Positions 34,856 through 41,739 of a DNA stretch of 43,520 nucleotides are shown one piece after another. How positions within the stretch are numbered: position 1 is the stretch's first letter; the number at the start of each line of letters is the position of its first letter. Both the position numbers and the translations under genes were made by a program. The stretch comes from JBARRO01 sp049644265 (GTDB lineage Bacteria > Bacteroidota > Ignavibacteria > UBA10030): NCBI GenBank assembly GCA_049644265.1, contig JBARRO010000276.1:1-43520 (forward strand), given 5' to 3'. The notes below the pieces were generated by a model. That model was not told where the DNA came from and searched no databases. It saw nothing but the letters and a program-made list of their open reading frames with translations.

Positions 34856-35905
34856 ATGAGACCAGAACAATGGCAGATTTTCAAGAAAGCTGCACGACTT
34901 GAAAAACTGGACAAGGTTCCGATGGCCCTCATTATTGATAGCCCATGGATCCCGGGCTACCTCGGTCTGAACCACATGGACTATTTCCTCGACCCGGAGC
35001 TTTGGTTTCAATCCAACCTGAAAATTCACAAGGAATTCCCTGAAATCATTTTTGTTCCGTCATGGTGGATGGAATACGGAATGGCGGCGGAACCATCTGC
35101 TCTTGGAGCGAAAATCAAGTTCTGGCAGAACAATACCCCGAGTGAGTACCACACGCTCTATCATATCGAGGACATGGACAGTTTCCCCGAATATGAAGTC
35201 GAAACGGATGCGTTCATGGGAATGACCCTGCACCGGATCCGTATGCAACGCCAGCGCATCCTGGACACCGGCGAGATTCTGCCTCTTGTGACTTCACGCG
35301 GACCGCTCTGCACCGCGGGCTTTGTCCGGAGCACGACAGAGTTCATGATCGACATTGTGGAAAAACCGGAGTGGGCACACAAACTGATCGACCGCTGCAC
35401 AAATCTTGTTATCGACTGGCTCAAGGCCCAACACAAAGCCATGGGGAACACAGTGGAAGGGATTTTCATTCTGGACGATATCGTGGGATTCATTAACGAG
35501 GATCATTATCAGGAATTCGCCCACCCCTATCTGAAAAGAATCTGCGACGCGTTTCCCAAAGACTGGATCAAGATTTACCATAACGATGCGGATGTCAATG
35601 CCTGTCTGGATCACTTGCCGGACTGCGGGTTCAATGTGTTGAATTGGGGGAAACAAACGGATATCGCAGAAGTGAAGGAGCGCGTGGGGAACCGGATGTG
35701 TTTGATGGGGAATGTGAATCCCCTGGAGATTGGTGTACGCGGAACTCCGAAAGAAGTCAAGCAAGCGACTCTCGACATCCTTGAAAAAAGCGGAGGAGAA
35801 GGAATTATCCTCTCTGTCGGAGGAGGGACGAGCCCGGGAATGCCAAAGCAGAATATTGTTGCGATGATGGAAGCGCTGAACGAGTTCAATGGGAAGAGAC
35901 GGTAG
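34856..35905 (+). CDS. UroD-like (MtaA/CmuA superfamily) corrinoid-dependent methyltransferase
   Basis: This 349-residue cytoplasmic protein has AGGAAGG upstream. It belongs to the uroporphyrinogen decarboxylase-like barrel superfamily that includes corrinoid methyltransferases such as MtaA, CmuA and MtvB. Visible family segments are VEGIFILDDIVGF, KIYHNDADVNACLDHLPDCG, NVLNWGKQTDIAEVKERVG, MCLMGNVNPLE and ILSVGGGTSPGMP. Heme synthesis is unlikely because the next gene encodes a corrinoid protein. The zinc ligands known from thiol-directed MtaA are not kept: the H-x-C is His242-Asn-Asp244, and the late Cys is absent (SVGGGTS). This suits a protein that takes a methyl group from an ether substrate rather than giving it to a thiol. 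The substrate is unknown; 4-O-methylglucuronate is the main candidate from context, a methoxylated aromatic the alternative. Confidence 0.83.
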   Translation: MRPEQWQIFKKAARLEKLDKVPMALIIDSPWIPGYLGLNHMDYFLDPELWFQSNLKIHKEFPEIIFVPSWWMEYGMAAEPSALGAKIKFWQNNTPSEYHTLYHIEDMDSFPEYEVETDAFMGMTLHRIRMQRQRILDTGEILPLVTSRGPLCTAGFVRSTTEFMIDIVEKPEWAHKLIDRCTNLVIDWLKAQHKAMGNTVEGIFILDDIVGFINEDHYQEFAHPYLKRICDAFPKDWIKIYHNDADVNACLDHLPDCGFNVLNWGKQTDIAEVKERVGNRMCLMGNVNPLEIGVRGTPKEVKQATLDILEKSGGEGIILSVGGGTSPGMPKQNIVAMMEALNEFNGKRR

Positions 35906-35924
35906 GGCTGGGTTAGAAGAAAAA

Positions 35925-36087
35925 CGCAGAGGTCGCAAAGGGAATAAGTCTGTTATAACGCTGAGGTCGCAGAGAAGAAATATTTGTTTTGTTGCTTCCA
36001 CTACGATGGTAAGACCTCAGACGAGAATAAGATCATCCAAATGTACGTATCAGTGACAATCCGCGATAATCCGTGAGAATCCGCGCA
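35925..36087. repeat. short direct repeats in the leader of the corrinoid protein gene
   Basis: The 181-base gap holds a 16-base motif twice (CGCAGAGGTCGCAAAG at 35925-35940 and CGCTGAGGTCGCAGAG at 35959-35974). It also holds three 10-base units AATCCGNGNN in tandem at 36058-36087, the last of which touches the ATG of the next gene. No gene, promoter or Shine-Dalgarno is evident. Such repeats are common dispersed intergenic elements. Confidence 0.6.
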
Positions 36088-36740
36088 TGCCAGATTATGC
36101 CTTGATGAACCAATGCCTTTACGAAGGCAAAGCCAAAGAAGTCGAGCAAATGACCAAAGACGCCCTCGCAGAAGGGAGGAGTGTCAAGGAAGTGTTGACG
36201 GAGGGACTAATCGCGGGAATGAGCGTCGTCGGAGAGGATTTTAAGCACAATATCCTCTACGTACCCGAAGTCCTGATTGCCGCCCGGGCGATGAAAGCCG
36301 GCATGGCCGTTCTCAAACCGCTTTTGACTGCAAAAGACTCCGTTGTGCAGCCCGCAGGAGTGCTGCTCATGGGAACGGTGCGGGGGGACCTGCACGACAT
36401 CGGCAAGAACCTCGTGTGCATGATGGCCGAAGGAGCCGGGTTCAAAGTGCACGACATCGGCGTCGACCAGAGTATCGAAAAGTTTCTCGCCGCTACGGAA
36501 CAATACAAACCGGATATCATCGGGATGAGCGCACTCCTCACCACCACGATGACCTACATGAAAGTGGTGATTGACGGATTCAAAGAAAAAGGGCTGGGTC
36601 ATATCAAGATGGCTGTCGGCGGTGCCCCGATCAGTCAGATGTTCGCGGATGAGATCGGCGCTGACGGGTACGGTTCCGACGCTTCGAATGCGGTGGACCT
36701 GTTTCTGAAGCTCGTCAGTAGCAAGAATGGCGACGCATGA
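36087..36740 (+). CDS. corrinoid (B12-binding) protein of a methyltransferase system
   Basis: This 217-residue protein has the two-domain layout of MtaC/MtbC/MttC-type corrinoid proteins. A helical cap (about 5-85) is followed by a Rossmann-like B12-binding domain. The cobalt-ligand motif DxHxxG is Asp101-Leu-His103-Asp-Ile-Gly106 in VRGDLHDIGKN. The supporting motifs SxL (Ser148-Ala-Leu150) and GG (Gly178-Gly179 in AVGGAPIS) are both intact. It should carry the methyl group on cobalt between the UroD-like protein and an acceptor methyltransferase. No Shine-Dalgarno is visible, and the start codon follows directly on a short tandem repeat. The reductive activase (RamA/RACE-type) that such proteins need is not in the window. 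Confidence 0.95.
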   Translation: MPDYALMNQCLYEGKAKEVEQMTKDALAEGRSVKEVLTEGLIAGMSVVGEDFKHNILYVPEVLIAARAMKAGMAVLKPLLTAKDSVVQPAGVLLMGTVRGDLHDIGKNLVCMMAEGAGFKVHDIGVDQSIEKFLAATEQYKPDIIGMSALLTTTMTYMKVVIDGFKEKGLGHIKMAVGGAPISQMFADEIGADGYGSDASNAVDLFLKLVSSKNGDA

Positions 36741-36769
36741 AGACGCGACCTCCGTGGCTTGTTGATTCT

Positions 36770-36861
36770 AAACCACAGAGGACACAGAGAGCACAGAGAA
36801 AAGTAAAAACAATTGTATTCGTTCCTATCTCTCTCTGTGCATTCTGTGATCTCTGTGGTTT
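36770..36861. repeat. imperfect long inverted repeat of CACAGAG-type
   Basis: Left arm 36770-36800 (AAACCACAGAGGACACAGAG and onward) and right arm about 36830-36861 (its near reverse complement, ending CTCTGTGGTTT) match at most positions around a 30-base AT-rich loop. It lies in the 203-base gap between the corrinoid gene and GH51, which contains no gene. It looks like a miniature mobile or dispersed repeat; as RNA it would form a long hairpin. Confidence 0.7.
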
Positions 36862-36943
36862 GTTTATTCTTCAACCAGAGAATTTGAGCCTACTGCAAAA
36901 ATATATCTTAAACGTCAGGCAACTACTTCATTTAAGAAAGCCT

Positions 36944-38521
36944 ATGAAAACCCACACATTCCTGTCCGCACTAGTCTTCTCTCTCTCCCTTGGAATCCAG
37001 GCTCAGCCGAAAGAATCCAAACTTGTGGTCAATGTCTCTGACACCGGTGTCGTTATCAGCAAAGACATCTACGGGCATTTCGCCGAGCATCTGGGCACCT
37101 GCATCTACGGAGGAATCTGGGTTGGCGAAAAGTCATCCATCCCGAACACTCGCGGCATTCGCAACGATGTCGTCGCCGCGCTGAAGAAAATCCATGCGCC
37201 GGCCGTGCGCTGGCCGGGCGGGTGCTTTGCCGACGGATACCACTGGATGGAAGGAATCGGCCCGCGTGATAAGCGTCCGAAACTGGTAAACACGACCTGG
37301 GGCGGCGTCACGGAAGACAACAGCTTCGGAACGCACGAGTTTATGGATTTCTGTGAGCAGATCGGCGCTGAGCCCTATATTTGCGGAAATATCGGGAGCG
37401 GGACGGTGAAGGAAATGGCCGATTGGGTTCAATATCTCACGTCCGATGGTGAAACTCCCATGGCCGAATTGAGGAAGATGAACGGGAGAGATGAATCGTG
37501 GAAAGTAAGATATTGGGCTATGGGAAACGAAACATGGGGCTGCGGCGGTATCATGTCTGCCGATTATTATGCCAACGAAATGGCGAAATATTCATACTCG
37601 CTCAAGAATTATGGAAAGACTCAACTCTACAAAGTTGCTTCGGGAGGGCTTCCGGAGGATTACAATTGGACAGAAACGATTATGAAGAAATGGAGCGCCG
37701 CCGACGGATGGCTTCAAGGATTCCTGAGCGGATATTCACTTCATTTTTATGCAGTGAATGATTGGAATAAGAAAGGATCAGCGACCAACTTTAACGAGGC
37801 CGACTGGTTCGCTTCAATCTCAAAGAATCTGGAGATAGACGAACTGATCGCTAAGCACTCCGCAATAATGGATAAGCATGATTCCCTGAAGAAAATCGGA
37901 TTGGTTGTGGACGAGTGGGGAAACTGGTTCGATGTCGAACCGGGAACAAACCCGAGTTTCCTCTACCAGCAGAACACCATGCGGGATGCCGTCACGGCCG
38001 CGGTCAATCTGAACATTTTCAACAATCACGCCGACAGAGTGAAGATGGCGAACATCGCCCAGCTGGTGAACGTTCTTCAGTCTCTGATCCTGACGGACGG
38101 ACCGAAGATGGTCCTCACGCCCACCTATCATGTGTTCGATCTGTTCAAGGTGCATCAGAATGCGAAGCTGCTTCCTGTCAAACTCGAGGCAACAGACTAT
38201 GAATTGGGAGGGAAAAAGATCCCTGCTGTGAACTGTTCGGCCTCCATAGATGAAACCGGCAAGATTCACATCAGTCTCGTGAACACAAATTACGCAAAGC
38301 CCCAGGATGTTTCATGCTCGCTGGAGCATTTTACTCCGGGGCGTGTGACGGGACAAATTCTCGTTTCTGAGGAGGCCACCGCTCATAACACGTTTGAAAA
38401 TCCGAATGCAGTCTCCCCGGCCAAATTCACCGGAGTCAAGGTCTCAGGTCAAACGCTCAAAATCCATCTGCCGTCCAAGTGTGTCGTCGTACTGGAAATT
38501 GAAGGCGAATTGTCAAAGTAG
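36944..38521 (+). CDS. GH51 alpha-L-arabinofuranosidase
   Basis: The start at 36944 is chosen because it gives a clean signal peptide (MKTHTFLSALVFSLSLGIQA). The frame is open further upstream, but that part is made of the CACAGAG repeat. The 525-residue protein is a GH51 barrel with a C-terminal beta-sandwich. Family segments are FAEHLGTCIYGGIW, RWPGGCFADGYHW, the acid/base Glu196 in WAMGNETWG and the nucleophile Glu324 in VVDEWGNW. It removes arabinose side chains from arabinoxylan or arabinan oligosaccharides, probably in the periplasm since it has no sorting domain. Its place between the corrinoid protein and the one-carbon genes ties those genes physically to hemicellulose breakdown. Confidence 0.92.
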   Translation: MKTHTFLSALVFSLSLGIQAQPKESKLVVNVSDTGVVISKDIYGHFAEHLGTCIYGGIWVGEKSSIPNTRGIRNDVVAALKKIHAPAVRWPGGCFADGYHWMEGIGPRDKRPKLVNTTWGGVTEDNSFGTHEFMDFCEQIGAEPYICGNIGSGTVKEMADWVQYLTSDGETPMAELRKMNGRDESWKVRYWAMGNETWGCGGIMSADYYANEMAKYSYSLKNYGKTQLYKVASGGLPEDYNWTETIMKKWSAADGWLQGFLSGYSLHFYAVNDWNKKGSATNFNEADWFASISKNLEIDELIAKHSAIMDKHDSLKKIGLVVDEWGNWFDVEPGTNPSFLYQQNTMRDAVTAAVNLNIFNNHADRVKMANIAQLVNVLQSLILTDGPKMVLTPTYHVFDLFKVHQNAKLLPVKLEATDYELGGKKIPAVNCSASIDETGKIHISLVNTNYAKPQDVSCSLEHFTPGRVTGQILVSEEATAHNTFENPNAVSPAKFTGVKVSGQTLKIHLPSKCVVVLEIEGELSK

Positions 38522-38537
38522 ACTATCAACACTGTAA

Positions 38538-38555
38538 CGCGAGATTCATCTCGCG
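38538..38555. repeat. small REP-like palindrome
   Basis: CGCGAGATTCATCTCGCG is a 7-bp perfect stem with a 4-base loop in the 45-base gap after GH51. There is no T-run after it. Confidence 0.5.
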
Positions 38556-38566
38556 CAAAGGATTTC

Positions 38567-38821
38567 ATGGCATCCTACCAGATACTCTATTGGCAGAAGA
38601 TTCCATCTCAAGTGAAAGCCTGGGATGACTTCGATGAAGTCCGCCTCGAGCTCTCCCAGAAGTTCGTTGCACGCATTGACCAAGCCGCTCAACAGCAGGG
38701 TTTGACAGGAACGGATGACTATCTTGCACAATGGAATTGGGGGGATGAGGAAGAGCGGGAAGGAGACGCTGCTGCGGTTGCCGAAGCCATGAGGAAAGAA
38801 CTGGAAGCGAAGTTTCCCTGA
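38567..38821 (+). CDS. small conserved protein resembling the 'virulence factor' family (PF13769-like)
   Basis: This 84-residue soluble protein begins MASYQILYWQKIPSQVKAWD and continues with EVRLELSQKFVARIDQAAQQ, GLTGTDDYLAQWNW and an acidic tail. As far as I recall, that pattern (YxIxYWxxIPxQV, then a helix with IDxAA and G-DxYL) matches a small family labelled 'virulence factor', whose members often sit near corrinoid, homocysteine and folate methyltransferase genes in other bacteria. Its role is unknown. Position between GH51 and the homocysteine methyltransferase suggests a helper in methyl transfer. The family link is from memory, not from a search. The reading frame is real: start and stop fit tightly between neighbours. 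Confidence 0.7.
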   Translation: MASYQILYWQKIPSQVKAWDDFDEVRLELSQKFVARIDQAAQQQGLTGTDDYLAQWNWGDEEEREGDAAAVAEAMRKELEAKFP

Positions 38822-38828
38822 TGCTAAA

Positions 38829-38869
38829 GGTTACCTTCTTTCTCAGACTGTTCTCGGAAGAAGGTAACC
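38829..38869. repeat. 12-bp-stem hairpin before the homocysteine methyltransferase gene
   Basis: GGTTACCTTCTT (38829-38840) and AAGAAGGTAACC (38858-38869) form a perfect 12-bp stem with a 17-base loop, filling most of the 65-base gap. A T-rich tail is not clear (ATTTTCC follows after one base), so it is scored as a hairpin or REP-like element rather than a terminator. Confidence 0.6.
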
Positions 38870-38886
38870 ATTTTCCAAATTGACCT

Positions 38887-39798
38887 ATGAAAAAACTCCT
38901 CCACGAAGCTGCACTCGAACGACGCCTCGTCTGCGACGGAGCTATGGGCACACAGCTCATGCTCGCCGGACTCGAGTCGGGGAGTTGCGGCGAATACTGG
39001 AATCTGACGCATCCGGAGCGCGTGCTCCCAATCCAGAAGCGATACGTCGAGGCCGGTGCGGACTGCATTATCACGAACACGTTCGGCGGTAGCCGCACGG
39101 TACTCACTCGCCACGGACACGGCGAAGAAGTCCGAGCCATCAACCAGGCCGCGGTTCGCATCGCGCGTGAAGCATTTGGAGGCAAAGAGGGATACGTCTT
39201 AGGCGATGTCGGTCCTCTGGGAGCAATTCTTGAGCCGTATGGGGATTTGACGGTGGCGGAAGCAAAAGCGGCTTATGAAGAGCAGATTTCCGCCCTCGTC
39301 GAGGCCGGCGCGGATGCTATCGTCATCGAAACACAAACTTCCCTCGAGGAAATCGGTCTCGCGATTGATGCGGCTAAGGAAGCTGGAGCGCCAACCATCA
39401 TCGGTTCACTTGCATACGACCTTTCGGCCGACAAGACGTTCTATGTCACGATGATGGGAGTCCACCCGGCAAAGGCGGCGGAATTCATCCAGGAACACAG
39501 AGCCCACATTGTCGCGCTAAACTGCGGGACGGGCATGGATATGTCCGGAGCCGCAAAAGTCATCAGGCAGTATCGTGAATTCTGCACGTTGCCGACCATG
39601 GGCCAGCCGAATGCCGGCCTACCCGTGCTCGAAGGCGGAAAAGCTGTCTACAAGCAGTCTCCGGATGAGATGGCATCGGGAGTACCGGAAGTACTTGTGG
39701 CCGGAACAAATATCGTCGGGTCGTGCTGCGGGAGCACACCCGAGCATACTCGCGCTATTCGTAAAGCCGTCGACAAATTCAACCGGTTAAAGGGATAA
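38887..39798 (+). CDS. zinc-dependent homocysteine S-methyltransferase (MetH N-domain-like)
   Basis: This 303-residue protein is the homocysteine-binding barrel domain as a stand-alone protein. It has the opening LVCDGAMGTQLMLAG and the segment GADCIITNTFGGSR. All three zinc ligands are present: Cys213 in ALNCGTGMD, and Cys280-Cys281 in GSCCGSTPEHTRAI. Zinc activates the thiol of homocysteine for methylation to methionine. Because it lacks its own B12 and folate domains, it needs a partner, and the corrinoid protein at 36087 is the obvious methyl donor. It could also serve in a split methionine synthase. It follows the small protein and precedes the transporter by 34 bases on the same strand. 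Confidence 0.92.
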   Translation: MKKLLHEAALERRLVCDGAMGTQLMLAGLESGSCGEYWNLTHPERVLPIQKRYVEAGADCIITNTFGGSRTVLTRHGHGEEVRAINQAAVRIAREAFGGKEGYVLGDVGPLGAILEPYGDLTVAEAKAAYEEQISALVEAGADAIVIETQTSLEEIGLAIDAAKEAGAPTIIGSLAYDLSADKTFYVTMMGVHPAKAAEFIQEHRAHIVALNCGTGMDMSGAAKVIRQYREFCTLPTMGQPNAGLPVLEGGKAVYKQSPDEMASGVPEVLVAGTNIVGSCCGSTPEHTRAIRKAVDKFNRLKG

Positions 39799-39832
39799 TC
39801 GGGATTCCCCAACACTCACTCAAGGAGCAATT

Positions 39833-41440
39833 ATGGAGGATCGCACCACCAACTCTGCGCCCGATGAAGTGACAAACGTCAAACGCGTCATCTTTGCCTC
39901 GTCCGTCGGGACTCTGTTTGAATGGTACGATTTCTATCTCTACGGAAGCCTCGCAGCGTTCTTTGGAGAACTGTTCTTTCCGAAAGGTCACGAGACCGCC
40001 GCATTTCTCGCAAGCCTTGCCACATTCGGTGCCGGCTTTGCAGTGCGTCCATTTGGGGCGATCGTGTTCGGGAGAATCGGTGACCTTGTAGGCCGCAAGT
40101 ACACGTTCCTCATCACGATTATCATCATGGGGCTTTCGACGACCCTGATCGGCTTCTTACCGACGTACGAGAGCATCGGACTTCTGGCTCCCGTGATTCT
40201 CGTAACGCTGCGGCTTGCGCAGGGGCTTGCGCTTGGCGGGGAATACGGCGGAGCCGCGACCTACGTTGCGGAGCATGCACCCCACAACAAACGTGGTCTC
40301 TTTACGAGCTGGATTCAAACGACGGCCACCATCGGATTCTTTCTCTCGCTCGCCGTCATTCTCTCCACCCGTCTCAGCCTGGGTGAAAAGGAGTTCAAGG
40401 AATACGGATGGCGTATCCCTTTCCTCGCGTCCTTTGTTTTGCTCGCTGTTTCAGTCTACATCCGACTCAAATTGAAGGAATCACCGCTCTTTGTGCAACT
40501 GAAATCAAGAGGAAAGCTCTCCAAAAGCCCTCTCAAGGAGAGCTTTGGCAATCGCACGAACCTCAAATATGTCCTTATCGCCCTCTTTGGCGCAACTGCC
40601 GGGCAAGGTGTCGTTTGGTACTGCGGTCAGTTCTATGCATTGTTTTTTCTTCAGAATACGCTCAAGATGGACTTTGTTACCTCCTACACTCTTCTGGCCA
40701 TTGCACTCGCGATCGGAACTCCCATGTTTCTCGCCGCAGGATTCTTGTCCGATCAGATTGGGCGAAAGAAAGTGATGATGACCGGTCTCTTGCTTGCCGC
40801 GATGACGTATTACCCGATTTTCAAAGGACTTACGCACTACGGCAATCCGGAACTCGAAGCTGCCATCGAGACGAATCCCATCATCCTGCAGTACGATAAG
40901 AGTCCGCGCCCTGAAGCCGCCAAAACAATTGACGCCGCCCGGGAATTTCTGAATAAGAAAGGGTATTCATTCTGGACTCAATCGTCAGATGGAAGCTCAC
41001 AAGTTGTCATGTCCGTCGGTTCGATTCAGGCCGGGCCATTCAATGATTCCACATGGACCTCGGCACTGAAGATTTCCGGCTATCCCGCGAAGGCAAACCC
41101 TGACAAGATCAATCACTTTCTGGTCGTCGTCTTGTTGACCATGCTCATGGTGTACGTATGTCTGGTGTACGGACCGATCGCTGCGTTTCTCGTCGAACTC
41201 TTCCCGACGAAGATCCGATACACGTCCATGTCGTTGCCGTACCATCTTGGGAACGGCTGGTTTGGCGGATTCCTGCCGTTGATTGCGGCATCGATCACCG
41301 TCTCAACAGGAAATATCTATGCCGGACTGTGGTATCCGATTGCGATAGCACTTATGACATTTCTTGTCGGATTGACGATGATTAAGGAAACGAAAGACCG
41401 GCAATTGATGTACGAGCCCGATGAAGATGTGCCGGTGTGA
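39833..41440 (+). CDS. MFS transporter of the metabolite:H+ symporter (MHS) type
   Basis: AAGGAG lies 8 bases before the ATG. This 535-residue protein is a 12-helix major facilitator protein of the MHS branch (ProP, ShiA, KgtP, PcaT relatives). FEWYDFYLYGSLAAFFGELF in helix 1, VRPFGAIVFGRIGDLVGRKY, and LRLAQGLALGGEYGGAATYV are family signatures. A soluble insert of about 90 residues (about 332-425, containing YDKSPRPEAAKTIDAAREF) lies between helices of the C-terminal half; similar inserts occur in some family members. MHS proteins import small acids or zwitterions with protons. In this operon a methylated acid such as 4-O-methylglucuronate, or a methoxylated aromatic acid, is a reasonable cargo. 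Confidence 0.9.
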   Translation: MEDRTTNSAPDEVTNVKRVIFASSVGTLFEWYDFYLYGSLAAFFGELFFPKGHETAAFLASLATFGAGFAVRPFGAIVFGRIGDLVGRKYTFLITIIIMGLSTTLIGFLPTYESIGLLAPVILVTLRLAQGLALGGEYGGAATYVAEHAPHNKRGLFTSWIQTTATIGFFLSLAVILSTRLSLGEKEFKEYGWRIPFLASFVLLAVSVYIRLKLKESPLFVQLKSRGKLSKSPLKESFGNRTNLKYVLIALFGATAGQGVVWYCGQFYALFFLQNTLKMDFVTSYTLLAIALAIGTPMFLAAGFLSDQIGRKKVMMTGLLLAAMTYYPIFKGLTHYGNPELEAAIETNPIILQYDKSPRPEAAKTIDAAREFLNKKGYSFWTQSSDGSSQVVMSVGSIQAGPFNDSTWTSALKISGYPAKANPDKINHFLVVVLLTMLMVYVCLVYGPIAAFLVELFPTKIRYTSMSLPYHLGNGWFGGFLPLIAASITVSTGNIYAGLWYPIAIALMTFLVGLTMIKETKDRQLMYEPDEDVPV

Positions 41441-41510
41441 CCGTCGAATTCAGGGTGGTGTGATGAGAACGTTCCGTTATTCATGATTGACATTCAGCCC
41501 GGATGTGATT

Positions 41511-41546
41511 GTGACTTTTCTTTTGCTTGTCCAAAAGAAAAGTCAC
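41511..41546. repeat. 14-bp-stem hairpin between transporter and reductase genes
   Basis: GTGACTTTTCTTTT (41511-41524) and AAAAGAAAAGTCAC (41533-41546) are perfect reverse complements around an 8-base loop, and AAAAGAAAAGGACAC follows just after as a partial third copy. The 299-base gap 41441-41739 holds no gene that I can support. No T-run follows on the plus strand, so a dispersed repeat is more likely than a terminator. Confidence 0.65.
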
Positions 41547-41739
41547 ACAAAAGAAAAGGACACGAAATCGTAACGCACCGTGTCGTTGTGTCATTGCAAG
41601 CGAAAATGTGAAATTGTTCTCTGATACGACTACCACTCGAGGAACGGATGAAAATAGACGCGCCCACGCGCGCCGCCGACGATTTCGGACAATGGTAATA
41701 TGCAAGGTCTGAGAACTTCATCATCATTGCCCGCACTCA

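Noticed and set aside
34856..35905. True uroporphyrinogen decarboxylase (heme synthesis)
   Set aside because: The neighbouring corrinoid protein, homocysteine methyltransferase and folate reductase fit the methyltransferase branch of the superfamily, and I do not see the N-terminal RQAGR-type motif of HemE.
35906..36086. Cobalamin riboswitch before the corrinoid protein gene
   Set aside because: I looked for a B12-box-like conserved segment and saw only short dispersed repeats. A covariance-model search would be needed to exclude it fully.
40829..41110. The 90-residue insert in the MHS transporter as a new fused domain
   Set aside because: From memory, similar inserts between helices occur in other MHS-type transporters, so it is not likely to be special here.
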